From Byssochlamys sp. IMV 00236 (lineage: Eukaryota > Ascomycota > Eurotiomycetes > Eurotiales > Thermoascaceae), in the NCBI GenBank assembly GCA_001931875.2, contig MSJH02000792.1, positions 336,734 through 400,733 on the forward strand: a DNA stretch of 64,000 nucleotides. Reading direction: 5' to 3'. The notes below the pieces were generated by a model. That model did not search any database. It worked only from the letters and a program-made list of their open reading frames with translations, and was not told the origin of the DNA. Below are positions 1 through 9,678 of this stretch, one piece after another; position 1 is the stretch's first letter; every line of letters begins with the position of its first letter. A program made the translations under genes and the position numbers.

Positions 1-902
1 CTGCAACCTCCTGATAGCCCACCAACGCCTGCATGACAGACGGAACAGCGAACGCTAAGGTCCTGAGCATTGTGAAGGGATTTTCAACGAGAGGGTGCTG
101 AAAAGAAGTTATTTGACCCAAATCTGATGTTTAGGTCCGACATAAACTCGGTTGCAGTACGTCTTGAGGCATTAATAAGTAGCTCTAGAGCTCCACGGAC
201 GGACAATCGCCGCTTCTCCACTCGATCCGCGAACCTCTCACACGTCTTGATAAACGAGATCCGGCGCACTTAGGCTACTCTTAAGCGAGTGCTACGTCTG
301 GAACAGAGTCTCGGCTTTTTCTGGAGGGACGCGAATGGATAGTTGTTGCTGTCTTCCGTTTCCAACTCGGTGGCTATAGAACACTTGACCTTTTTCTGCA
401 AATGCTCACAAAAGTTACGGCCGCGCTCGGAGCGCGTGAAGGCCCTCGCATGGACAAGCTAAGATCTTATCTCGTCAATACTCGAGTCCTTTTTTTGGGA
501 ATGTTGCTCTGAACCCGACGAAATATAAGACAATGTTCGAGGCTCTTGATCGCTTACATTCAAGAATGAGGACCGCTTTTGAAACCCGCAATTATTGAGC
601 AGCTACGGTTCTTGATTGACATAGTACTAACTACACCAGTAAATAAACTGTCTACAAACTCAAGATGAACCTGCTTGGATACTTTTGCGTCTCTTTATTA
701 CAGGCAGCTGAAATCATAAATCTAGTGACAAAGCCAAGGACCTGTATCGATGACTCCAGCTAGGTCAAGATGCTGCGTTTCTTTCAATACTGCCAAGGGA
801 ATTCGCATAGCGATAGTATGAAGACAATGCCTTCATCACTTCCTGATATGCATATCCACCAAATAATCCCAAGAAAGCTGTGCACTGATCCGAGATCTCA
901 AG
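1..902. other. Left edge, no supported gene
   Basis: I see no convincing coding region here. The open frames are short, lack recognisable domains and overlap on opposite strands. The sequence is moderately AT-rich. It presumably holds the 3' flank of the minus-strand gene that ends at 903. Confidence 0.5.
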
Positions 903-1334
903 CTATTTTTTCTTTCCACTCTTGCCGCATTTGGACGGCGGAGGAAGATCGGAAAATGCCTTTTCAGTACCGCGGATGGTGCGGTTGATCCACTGTTCCC
1001 AGTCCTCAGAATCATCGTCTCCTTCGTACGGATGCTTGCCCTTAGCGATGGCATGGGCGCAGTCAGTGATCATTTCTGCGTGTCCAGAAATGAGTTCGTG
1101 CTCTTTATCGGTGATTTCTCTTTCGCGATATGCGTGCGCAAGACTGTTATCGATTATCCACATGGAGTCGAGCAGCTTCTGGGCCGCTTCCTCCAGGCTG
1201 CTCTTGTGGAAAGCGAGCTCCATAAGCATCGATTCGCACTTCTGGACCATATCAAACATGATAAATAAGGCGCGGGGGCTGACAGGTTTCGATCCGAGAA
1301 GCTCCTTGAGGAGAGATTTGGTAATCTTAGACAT
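903..1334 (-). CDS. Small helical hypothetical protein, 143 aa
   Basis: I do not recognise the family. The first ATG of the open frame is at 1334 and gives a mostly helical, Lys/Glu-rich protein with no signal peptide or membrane segment. It has an acidic patch (GDDDSED) near residue 107 and a basic C-terminal tail (KCGKSGKKK). The frame stays open upstream to about 1421, where a TAG stops it. There, AAG|GTGAGT on the minus strand looks like a splice donor and ATCAG just before the gene looks like an acceptor, so a 5' UTR intron is possible. The region upstream of the ATG (1361-1521) is one arm of an inverted repeat whose other copy lies at 9517-9666. That second copy keeps the donor-like motif but has no gene body. 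Confidence 0.45.
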   Translation of the reverse strand: MSKITKSLLKELLGSKPVSPRALFIMFDMVQKCESMLMELAFHKSSLEEAAQKLLDSMWIIDNSLAHAYREREITDKEHELISGHAEMITDCAHAIAKGKHPYEGDDDSEDWEQWINRTIRGTEKAFSDLPPPSKCGKSGKKK

Positions 1335-1360
1335 TTTGTCTTTTGCGTGGATAGCCTGAT

Positions 1361-1521
1361 AGTGGAAGGACTCAAGATCAGCTTCTTTCTGGACTGGTAA
1401 TACTGTAGGAGATACACTCACCTTCTATGAAGAGTTGTGGCTGCAGGCACATACAAGACTGGTTTTTGTAGGTAAAGGATGAGTCGCCTCCTGTTATAAG
1501 TAGTCTGTTCAAAGAGATCTG
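1361..1521. repeat. Inverted repeat, arm A (about 161 bp)
   Basis: This segment matches the reverse complement of 9517-9666 almost end to end, with scattered substitutions and a small insertion here (the CTGCAGGCACATAC stretch near 1441). The shared part starts at AGTGGAAGGACTCA and ends at CAAAGAGATCTG. Outside these limits the two loci do not match. The arm lies just upstream of the hypothetical gene at 903-1334 and looks like its 5' leader. Confidence 0.85.
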
Positions 1522-2434
1522 TTTTGGTAGACAATGCCCATCATAAAGAGGTCTTCATGAGGAGTAGTGGTTTGTTTACATGCTGGAGTGCTCCAGTAGT
1601 CTCAACTCAATAACACCAGAATAACCCTTGGTTTTACCATTGTGTTTTGCAAGCTGTGTGTTGCTACAATTTCCTAAATCCTTCGTAAAATATAGCAACA
1701 AGTTGTAATTAACATCATCATCGACAGAATGCACTTTGAGCCAGGACAGCTTCTTGAAACAGAGGTTACATGTTCCATGTTCTTTTTATAGAGATACATA
1801 GACGCAAGATACAGTAACTCACTATCTGTTTTTCGATTGGCTTTTAAAGGCCTGACTCAAGATATGCTTTTGCTGGTAGATAATATCCCATAATCTGAAT
1901 GTACAGTAAAGACAATAAGCTCAATGCTTCATCGCATAGAGAACTGTATGTTGTTTTGGCGATCATAGCAGGTCAAGCAACCTCAGGTCCATTATTTAGC
2001 ATATAATCCCAAAGCCTCGCATAATTAATGTGAGGAGCTACACCTCTATGTCATTATAGCTCTCTTCTCATGGCTTTTTACCTTTTGACTGGATAGGATA
2101 TTTCAGTTCTTCATTGATTTTATGGACCTGATCTTCACAGATACAGGCTTGTAACTATCAGCGATCTGTGAGCAAGATAAATAAGGCTTTATCCCAACTC
2201 AGATAAAAAAGGATAGAACGAATATAATTCTTTAAACAAAAACTCTTACATCTGCATCATTGTTTACACTCTTGGGGAATCCAATGTCGCTCATCAAAAG
2301 GGTTGCGCTATACCGCTTTCGCCAAAAAAGTTGATCGCCGGTCGCTGCCGCATCTTAGCGCGGAGAAATATCGCCGCATTCATGATTTCTCTTCACAACC
2401 AATTTGCACTTGAGTTGCTGATTCTACATAAGCA
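1522..2434. other. AT-rich intergenic stretch upstream of pus7
   Basis: No open frame of note. The sequence is AT-rich until about 2270, then becomes mixed, with GC-rich patches (near 2300-2370) directly before the pus7 start. This fits a promoter. I see no repeat or RNA gene in it. Confidence 0.5.
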
Positions 2435-4722
2435 ATGGATCAAGAAGAGACCTTTGAGTCTCCGCGAAAGCGGTTGAAGACTGATGATGCTCCCCAAGGC
2501 GATGTTGCTGTTTCGGAGACGTCGACTTCTCAGGCCGAAACTGCAGCGGTGCCATCTCAAGATGCACAGGCTTTGAAAGAAGCTGAAGTTGGGATTACTG
2601 AGTTTGTCAGCACTGGCACTGAGGGCTTCTCAGGTATCTTGAAAAAGAGGTTAGTTCTCTCCGGCTGTGATCTCTGAGTGCGGGGTTGCTGACAGTGATT
2701 GTCTCTAGATACACGGACTTTTTGGTCAATGAAATTCTTCCTTCCGGTGAAGTCTTACATCTCCGTGATCTCGTCGCTCCATCTTCCATGGTAAAGAAGG
2801 AAAGCAGAGAGGATACAACAGATAATGGGGCTATTCCGACGGCGGCAGACTCCTCGTCCACTGCTCCCACCGCAGAAACCCCGCAGACCCAAGAAAAGCC
2901 TGCTGATGCTGGCAACTCGGAGGGCGCCGAATTTCAGATTTCTGAAGAGGATAATGCCTTGTTAGTTTCGTTCTTTGGTGAGGATGTAACGCAAAAGATC
3001 CTGGACTTGAACAAGCGGGCGCTGTCCGATCTTAAAGCCCGGCCAAGCGATCTTGGAAAGGTGAAAAGTGGCACCATCGACGACCGTGATCTGCGCACAA
3101 AGATTCACCAAGCCATTAGGCGGATATTTGATTCTAAATTGGAGTCGACAACCGATTCCGATGGTTCAATGGCCATTTCGGCCGCTCCGAATCGTAACAA
3201 GCGCAACAGACAGGGCGGCCGTGGTGGCCGTGGCGGTGATGGGGGACAGGGACAAGGAAGGTTGTCCTGGGACGAATTGGGAGGGCCCTACCTGCATTTC
3301 ACTATCTACAAAGAAAACAAGGATACGATGGAAGTGATATCCTTTCTTGCTCGCCAACTGAGGGCGAACCCGAAGAGCTTTCAGTTTGCTGGTACGAAGG
3401 ACAGACGCGGAGTCACAGTCCAGAGAGCTTGTGTTTACCGAGTTTACGCTGAACGCTTGGTGGGCATAAGCAGGTCGCTTCGCAATGCATCGCTCGGAGA
3501 CTACGAGTATCGCAAACACGGCCTGGAGTTAGGAGACCTTGTTGGAAACGAGTTTGTCATTACTCTCCGTGAATGCGAGTTCCCGGGTGTTGACCCCAAG
3601 AGTCCCGATGCCGTCGCGTCTGCGAGTCGAATAGTTGAGAAATCACTCAACGATTTGCGTAACCGGGGCTATTTCAATTACTTCGGCCTGCAGCGATTCG
3701 GTACTTTCTCAACCAGGACCGACGCTGTGGGTGTCAAGATGTTGCAAGGAGATTTCAAGGGTGCCTGTGACGCAATCTTTCATTTTAGTCCCCATGTCTT
3801 GGCTGCAGCCCAGAATCCTGATGATTCTAGTCCCATTAGCAGCGATGACAAGGCTAGAGCGGAAGCCATACACATATTCCAGACTACTGGCCGGGTCAAT
3901 GATGCTCTTGACAAGCTTCCCAGAAAGTTCTCTGCGGAGGCAAATCTTATCCGCCATCTGGGCCGCTCCAAGAACGACTACCTGGGAGCTCTTGGTACCA
4001 TACCGAGAAACCTGCGCTTGATGTATGTACATGCATATCAGTCACTTGTTTGGAACTTTGCGGCTGGTGAGCGCTGGCGTCTCTATGGAGACAAGGTTGT
4101 GGAAGGAGACCTGGTGCTCGTCAACGAACACAAGGACAAGGTTCCTACTGAAGAGTCGGAAACAGTTGATGCTGACGGCGAAATCATCGTGGTCCCTCAG
4201 GGGGAGGATGCAGCAGCCACAGCGGATGATGTGTTCACCCGAGCTCGTGCATTGACGGCAGAGGAAGCTGCCAGTGGTAAATACACCCTATTCGATGTGG
4301 TACTCCCGCAGCCCGGTTTCGATATTATCTATCCAGCCAACGAAATGACAAACTTCTATAAGCGTTTTATGGCAAGTGAGCAAGGTGGCGGTCTCGATCC
4401 ATTTGACATGCGGAGAAAATGGAAGGACGTCAGTCTTAGCGGAAGTTACCGCAAGCTTCTCAGCAGACCTGGACCCGATTATTCATTTGAAGTGAAATCT
4501 TACTCAAAGGAGGATCAACAGTTCATCCAAACAGACCTTGAACGACTGAGGAACGCATCTGGAGAGACAGTTCCCGAGACTACTGTAGAGCCAGGGGATA
4601 AACTCGCTGTCATCTTGAAATTCCAACTTGGAGCCAGTCAGTACGCCACGATGGCCTTGAGGGAGCTGATGAAGACTGGAGGAGTCAAGACCTACAAGCC
4701 AGACTTTGGGGGCGGACGATAA
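2435..4722 (+). CDS. pus7: tRNA/snRNA pseudouridine synthase Pus7 (TruD family)
   Basis: Exons 2435-2649 and 2709-4722, with one 59-bp intron (GTTAGT...CTCTAG), give 742 aa; yeast Pus7 has 676. The TruD signature is present: FAGTKDRRGVT near residue 300, whose Asp (about 303) is the family's catalytic residue, then GNEFVITLR, then NYFGLQRFGT near 395, and PGFDIIYPANE in the C-terminal part. An Arg/Gly-rich insert (about 240-256) and a low-complexity Ser/Thr/Glu-rich N-terminus explain the extra length. Family members make pseudouridine at position 13 of cytoplasmic tRNAs, position 35 of U2 snRNA and some mRNA sites; they act in the nucleus and cytoplasm. The start was chosen as the first ATG of exon 1, in frame across the intron. 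Core gene, no sign of damage. Confidence 0.95.
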
Positions 4723-5534
4723 TCCAGGTGGGTATTACATGAGCATGCATATTCGCCAACGGGTGACAGAAGCCAGTGATGAAAAATTAAAAGAACCTAC
4801 TTATCCTCGCGGTGAACAAAATATCAAATCCGCAATAGAAAACCTGTAGGACCAGCCAGGGAATACGATGCCCTCTTGAAAAATCAGGGGAACAGTAGCA
4901 AGCGGGCATATCCCAATAAATCCCTTCTTACATTATCTACCCCAGACTAGCTGTCAACGATGCACGGCACTAACTTAGGGAAGATACCGCCCATATTATC
5001 TTTGGATACTGGTAGGTATCTGGCAACCATGATCGACCTTTGATTCCGTACTACTGCTCATTCTGATGTTACTGCTACTGCCGTGCGCCACCAACACATT
5101 TAACTAGGCGGTGAATCTCCAAAACTGTCCTTGTTCGCTCTGAGTATTATAGGACCTAGACTGCTATTGTGGTTACAGGGTTGACCTCAGGACAATGCAA
5201 GATTTTGTCCCTTTGTAGTGAGAAGTCACTTTGAACATTCATTATTATGCCAGCTTCTGAGGTGACACATACTTTAGTCGATTGTTAAGGCGGAAATATA
5301 CTGGAATCTTTGTACTCCTAAAGTGATAGTCTCTAATTGAAGGCATGTCCCTGAAATGACTGCTGCGAGACAATGCCAGAAGTATTTCACTGATCAACAC
5401 TCTGGCTAGGTATTGTTAAACAGAATTTCCACCACTATCTTATCATTATACATCGAGAGGAACGCTCCTTTCCCCCAACGCTACACTCTTTTAAACCATA
5501 TAACTTGACTGCTGGACAGTCTTATTGAAACAGT
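4723..5534. other. Intergenic, pus7 3' flank and LPMO promoter
   Basis: About 0.8 kb with no supported ORF. The right end (about 5440-5534) is pyrimidine-rich, with TTTAAACCATATAAC about 45 bp before the next start, which could serve as a core promoter. Confidence 0.45.
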
Positions 5535-6437
5535 ATGAGCATCGCTTCGAACAAGATATCATTGTTCTTCCTCTTCGTTGCTGCTGTGCAGGCACACATG
5601 CAACTCTACTGGCCACCTCCGTTCGCTGCAGAGAACAACCCTCATCGCACTGACGCCGCTGACCCCTATCTTACCTATCCCTACAACTGCTGCGGAAAGA
5701 CTACACCGTTTCCCTGCAAAGGATATCTTAAGCTGGTCGGAACCCCTCAAGGAGCACCGGTCGTGACTTGGACTACAGGCTCATCAGTGAATTTCAGCTT
5801 GACTGGACTTGGTAACCACTACGGCGGTTCGTGTCAGGTTGGCTTCAGCGTCGACAACGGCACGACTTGGAAAGTTGCGAAAAGTTTCGAAGGAGATTGT
5901 CCTCATCGTAACGGTGGTGTCGATCCTGCTAAACAGACTTTCAACTTCACAGTCCCGGCTGACATGCCCACTGGGAACCACATCTTTGCCTGGACATGGT
6001 TCAATCGCGAACAGGAATTCTCGATGCTCTGTTCTTCAGTGAATATTGTCGGCGGCTCGAAACATGTCACTCCGTTACTGGCTTCTCGAACATCGACGGC
6101 ACCCTCAACAACAGCATCATCAAGCTATGTTAATTATAACGGCTGTACATGCCAGTGTCCAGCAGTATCTGGTCCTTTACCTGTCGGAAACAATGACTAT
6201 ATCCATTCTTCTTCTAAGGAGCTAGAATGGAACAATAAATCGAACGCCAGTGCTTCGCCCGGTCACATCGCATTCCATGATCGGCCTAGTTTCTTGTTCG
6301 CGGATATCGATAATGGTTGCGAGACTCCCAAAACTACTGCTGAGGTGAAATACCCAAATCCTGGCCCTGATATTCAGCCCGGAGATGGTGTCTATCCTCT
6401 AGCACTTCCATCTCCTGGGCAAAAGTGCGGTTATTGA
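5535..6437 (+). CDS. Secreted AA11-like lytic polysaccharide monooxygenase, 300 aa
   Basis: Residues 1-20 form a signal peptide ending VQA, so cleavage leaves His21 as the new N-terminus (HMQLYWPPP), as copper monooxygenases need for the histidine brace. The second brace histidine fits His95 in GNHYGGSCQVGF. The block GNHIFAWTWFNREQEF...C (about 148-166) matches the end of the AA11 catalytic fold. AA11 enzymes use copper to cleave chitin oxidatively outside the cell. From memory of AA11, the axial Tyr lies two residues before a Met-x-Cys; here that place seems to be Ser163, with Phe162 beside it, so the copper site may be unusual. The C-terminal part (about 178-300) is Ser/Thr-rich then has a Cys-containing NGCTCQC segment that I do not recognise. 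Single exon. Confidence 0.75.
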   Translation: MSIASNKISLFFLFVAAVQAHMQLYWPPPFAAENNPHRTDAADPYLTYPYNCCGKTTPFPCKGYLKLVGTPQGAPVVTWTTGSSVNFSLTGLGNHYGGSCQVGFSVDNGTTWKVAKSFEGDCPHRNGGVDPAKQTFNFTVPADMPTGNHIFAWTWFNREQEFSMLCSSVNIVGGSKHVTPLLASRTSTAPSTTASSSYVNYNGCTCQCPAVSGPLPVGNNDYIHSSSKELEWNNKSNASASPGHIAFHDRPSFLFADIDNGCETPKTTAEVKYPNPGPDIQPGDGVYPLALPSPGQKCGY

Positions 6438-7026
6438 GCTATACTCCCTAGCTTAGCCAGAGCTTCGAATTCAATAGAAAAGGGGGTCGACTCGACTGTA
6501 TCATCACATTCATGTTCAGTTACTTCGAGAGATATTGGCAAAGAGCACGTAGATTGATACAAACGGACTAAAACCAAACTTTCCCTTATTTACTCCGATC
6601 AGATCTGCAAGTTGTTAATATACATACAAATCTTCAAGTATTATATTGTAGTAGTTTGCTTCAGGTACCAATAGAGCCCATTGCTCATGAGTACATCTTA
6701 GCTAGAACATACTACTCTTCAGGAAGGACTGCTTATAGTTGTATGCTTCTCGCACCACGTGACCGAAATCTCCCCGTTAGGTACTTATATCGCCGTGGAG
6801 TCGCGCAAAGCAACCTCCTTTATAGACTGAACGTTTAACAAAACATACACAGCGACAATACGCCTAAGAAAACCTTCCTTTCAAGATCAAGATCCTTCTA
6901 GGATGCAAATTATTAGAGAAATCAGACGCTCTAATATCTCTTTAATATTTAAAATAGAGATCAATAGGGAAAATATATCTAATGGAACTCGTAAGTACGG
7001 GATGCTTTGTGCCTAACAGGTACCGC
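6438..7026. other. AT-rich intergenic stretch
   Basis: No supported gene. Very AT-rich around 6900-7000. It contains a CACGTGAC box at 6756-6763. The flanking genes converge here, so this is mostly 3' flank. Confidence 0.45.
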
Positions 7027-7839
7027 TCATAATGCAGTATGCGCTTCACACAAAAATCCTTCCTTTTTGAGCCTATTATAGATCATGCCAAGAAGTAAGA
7101 TTCGGAACTCGCTTGAATCGCTCGAATAGGTGATCCTTGTTGGGAATGGGCGGCTCTGATCCTCATCCACGTCCTCAAAGTCAAATACATATATGCTGAA
7201 CCAATCGAATAAGGCGATGTCCTTGCATTCCTCAGCGTACTTCTTGACTTGCCGGGATAATTTCAGCGCATTGTCTTCAAGAAGTGAACAATGCATTGTC
7301 CGTGACCCCTCCGCGATAACCGCGGCAGCACCGGCCAGGCCGGTAATTATGGGTTTCCAATCATCAAGTCGCAGGACTTTAATGCTTTTATACTCAAGAA
7401 CGGCCACGGCGGTTTCCTTTCCTCCTCTTCGGCAATACCACTTAAGATCCATGCGAGCCTTCCCCTTCTGCGAAACCACCTCGGACTGGCAACGAAGCGT
7501 CACTCCTGCTGAGAGTATGCCAGATAGAATAACATTAACAGGGTGGATAAGCTGTAATGCTGAAACTCGCAGAACGTCACTCTCCGTGTGAAGATAATGA
7601 CTCGTCTCATGCTGTGGCATCGGGCGTTGAAGGCGTTCGGGAATCGACGGCGTAGCCTGGAGGGCCTCTCTCGCGCTTTCCAAGAGAATAACGGGATCCT
7701 TCTCAGTGAGGACACGGATAGCATCCTGGATCTTCGTTGACGTCGCCTCCGATGTTATTTTATTGTAGTCTAGATCGTCGGAGTCAACGGGCGGCAGTGG
7801 CTTTGAGAAAGACTCGTAGATAGTCATGACCCGCTCCAT
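7027..7839 (-). CDS. PD-(D/E)XK nuclease-like protein, 270 aa
   Basis: Residues 130-151 read RMDLKWYC...AVLEYK, giving Asp131 and Glu149-x-Lys151 with the spacing of a PD-(D/E)XK (restriction-endonuclease fold) active site. A downstream helix has QVKKYAEE (from Gln197), followed by IALFDWFSIYVFDF, a layout I know from the REase domains found in fungal kinase-linked and Crinkler-like effector proteins. It has no signal peptide or membrane segment. The gene lies 336 bp downstream of the kinase-like gene on the same strand, so the two may be a functional pair. Single exon; the first ATG (7839) was taken as start, with a second Met at residue 5. Function is not known: nuclease activity is inferred only from the motif. 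Confidence 0.6.
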   Translation of the reverse strand: MERVMTIYESFSKPLPPVDSDDLDYNKITSEATSTKIQDAIRVLTEKDPVILLESAREALQATPSIPERLQRPMPQHETSHYLHTESDVLRVSALQLIHPVNVILSGILSAGVTLRCQSEVVSQKGKARMDLKWYCRRGGKETAVAVLEYKSIKVLRLDDWKPIITGLAGAAAVIAEGSRTMHCSLLEDNALKLSRQVKKYAEECKDIALFDWFSIYVFDFEDVDEDQSRPFPTRITYSSDSSEFRILLLGMIYNRLKKEGFLCEAHTAL

Positions 7840-8175
7840 GATCGATGTTGGACAAATTATATAGAGGACAGCAGCAAGGGGGGGTGGGGAGAGCAGGTTT
7901 GGAATTTATTCTGAAGACGTATAGAGATCTTAGTTTGTGCTTAGGTAGCGGTTTGCAAGGCAGAATGGGAGCATGAGAATATGAGATAGGAGAGAATGCA
8001 GTTTTCGGGGGATGTTTATTCTCCTCTGCTGCATTCATGTTGTAGATAATGCCAAAGTTGGCTAACACAGAAAGAAAGACCGCAGACGGCAGGAATAACC
8101 TCGTTGCTAACGATAAGGCAGGAACTTGTGGCAAAACAGCGACCTATTTGGTTCTGGACAGTGAGTTTAACTAAT
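7840..8175. other. Spacer between kinase-like and nuclease-like genes
   Basis: A minus-strand open frame runs through this spacer into the start of the nuclease-like gene in another frame, but it has no domain and biased composition, so I do not call it. A G-rich run (ggggggtgggg) is at about 7878-7888. Confidence 0.4.
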
Positions 8176-9252
8176 CTAATACAAACCCTCATCGTCCCGC
8201 TTCATGTTCCGTCTTTCGAAAATAAAATCCGAGAGCCACTGTGACTTCATATATGGTGTGACGGAGGATGCTGTATGCGCATATTCAGCCCGAAGCCAAG
8301 GCTGGTAATCCCAGTCAACCCAGTCGGAGAAGCTGTTTACCATCCTCCATACCTTATGCCAACGAAGCAAAGGAGATATATAGGTCCCAGGTAATAGTTT
8401 CTGCTCTTCCTCAGGGATCCCAAGCCAGTGTCGAGATAATATATTAGTTCCAAAGTCCAAGAGGATGACCCTTTTGATTCTGTTTTCTTTGGAGTTAGGG
8501 TCCTGCTCCACCATCACATTTCTTGGGTGTAGGTCACTAAGCCGTACATCGCGGGTATAAATGGCGGACTCTCCATCGATAATTTGTTTGATAATTTGCT
8601 TCCGTTGCAGCTGAGAGAAATCCCGTGGTCGAAGCTCGCGCATTGAAAACCCAGAAATGTACTCAATCATAATGAGCCGAACTGTACGTGTCTTAGAGGA
8701 TGGCTCATCCACGGGAAGTTCAAGAGAGTATGAGCCATAGTAAGCTGGTATCACCGTGCCTTGGAGGTCAGAGAGCCTAGCATATGAGGCTGCTTCGCGC
8801 GAATAATGGCACTTAACACAGAGGAAAGGGTCCGTGTCATCATCGCTGTGGTCAAAATAGAGAGGATCATATAGCTTGGCAACTGCTGTAGTGACGCCCT
8901 GAAGGGTTTTGGGACAATCAGGGCTGGTATTATTATTAAGAATGTTAACAGCAACAATTTGGGCACTGTGGTCTTCTCCCGCCCGGATTTCATGGGATAC
9001 CTCGAAAGTGACCATAGAGTCCCCGTCTGAGCCACCCACAGGAGGGTGCAAAATGCAACGCTGAAGTGGGGGAACCGTTCGACGTTCAATGTCCGCTTCC
9101 TTTGTTAGGCTACAGGACTCTGTGATGGGCGCTGGGGCCGGTGGGTTCTGCGAGCGGACCGTAAAGCGATGGCCCTTGACATAGGGAACTGGAGGCGGTG
9201 GATTTGCCTCAAACGCAAAGTCTCCGTCTTGGATAGTATTTGAAATTAGCAT
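8176..9252 (-). CDS. Protein-kinase-like protein, 358 aa
   Basis: This reads as a divergent protein kinase with all main catalytic residues. TTAVAKLYDP holds the likely ATP-binding Lys126, REAASYARL the helix-C Glu153, LIMIEYISGFSM the hinge, RLSDLHPRNVM the catalytic loop (Asp240, Asn245; DLH in place of the usual HRD) and VILLDFGT the metal-binding Asp266. The first 115 residues are Pro-rich and then unclear. This layout is common in lineage-specific fungal kinase-like families whose substrates are unknown. It is followed on the same strand by the PD-(D/E)XK-like gene. A CACGTGAC box lies 137 bp upstream of the start. Single exon. Confidence 0.7.
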   Translation of the reverse strand: MLISNTIQDGDFAFEANPPPPVPYVKGHRFTVRSQNPPAPAPITESCSLTKEADIERRTVPPLQRCILHPPVGGSDGDSMVTFEVSHEIRAGEDHSAQIVAVNILNNNTSPDCPKTLQGVTTAVAKLYDPLYFDHSDDDTDPFLCVKCHYSREAASYARLSDLQGTVIPAYYGSYSLELPVDEPSSKTRTVRLIMIEYISGFSMRELRPRDFSQLQRKQIIKQIIDGESAIYTRDVRLSDLHPRNVMVEQDPNSKENRIKRVILLDFGTNILSRHWLGIPEEEQKLLPGTYISPLLRWHKVWRMVNSFSDWVDWDYQPWLRAEYAHTASSVTPYMKSQWLSDFIFERRNMKRDDEGLY

Positions 9253-9678
9253 TGTGGAATAGGCTGTTTTTAGTGATTCTTATTAGGATGCAACAGCAAA
9301 GTGGTAAAGAGTGACGATTCAAGTAAGCTATCCCCTCAGCGGTTGGATTGGGACGTTCCTAATCGGGAGGTGCGGCTACTTACTAGGGCACGTGACCATA
9401 TAGGTAAAGAAGCCTATAAATCTTAATTAAGGACTTGCCCTGAACTAGTTCAACCATTATTTTTGAAGGTTTATTGTAATCCTAGAAAAACTATATATTG
9501 GTATCTGATTTCCCTTCAGATCTCTTTGAACAGGCTGCTTATAACAGGGGGCGACTCATCCTTTACCTACAAAAACCAGTCTTTTATCCACAGCTCTTCA
9601 TAGAAGGTGAGTGTGTCTCCTACAGTATTCCCGATCCGGAAAGAAGTTGATCTGAGTCCTTCCACTTGTATTCTGTGT
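9253..9678. promoter_or_regulatory. Promoter of the kinase-like gene and 3' flank of regulator 1
   Basis: A CACGTGAC element is at 9389-9396. The right part (9517-9666) is arm B of the inverted repeat, ending 12 bp before the stop codon of the Zn2Cys6 regulator gene, which may use it as a 3' UTR. Confidence 0.4.
9517..9666. repeat. Inverted repeat, arm B (about 150 bp)
   Basis: Reverse-complement copy of 1361-1521. It keeps the GAAGGTGAGTGT donor-like motif and the CTCCTACAGTATT stretch on its plus strand, but the match stops at TCCACT (9661-9666), before where the body of the hypothetical gene would begin. It therefore looks like a truncated duplicate of that gene's 5' leader. Confidence 0.85.

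Noticed and set aside
1335..1421. 29-residue N-terminal extension of the small hypothetical protein
   Set aside because: It would need a GTG start. It lies in the repeat arm and probably in a 5' leader or intron.
7784..8134. Minus-strand 116-aa open frame with a hydrophobic N-terminus between the kinase-like and nuclease-like genes
   Set aside because: It overlaps the start of the nuclease-like gene in another frame, has no domain and ends in low-complexity sequence. It looks like a chance frame in leader DNA.
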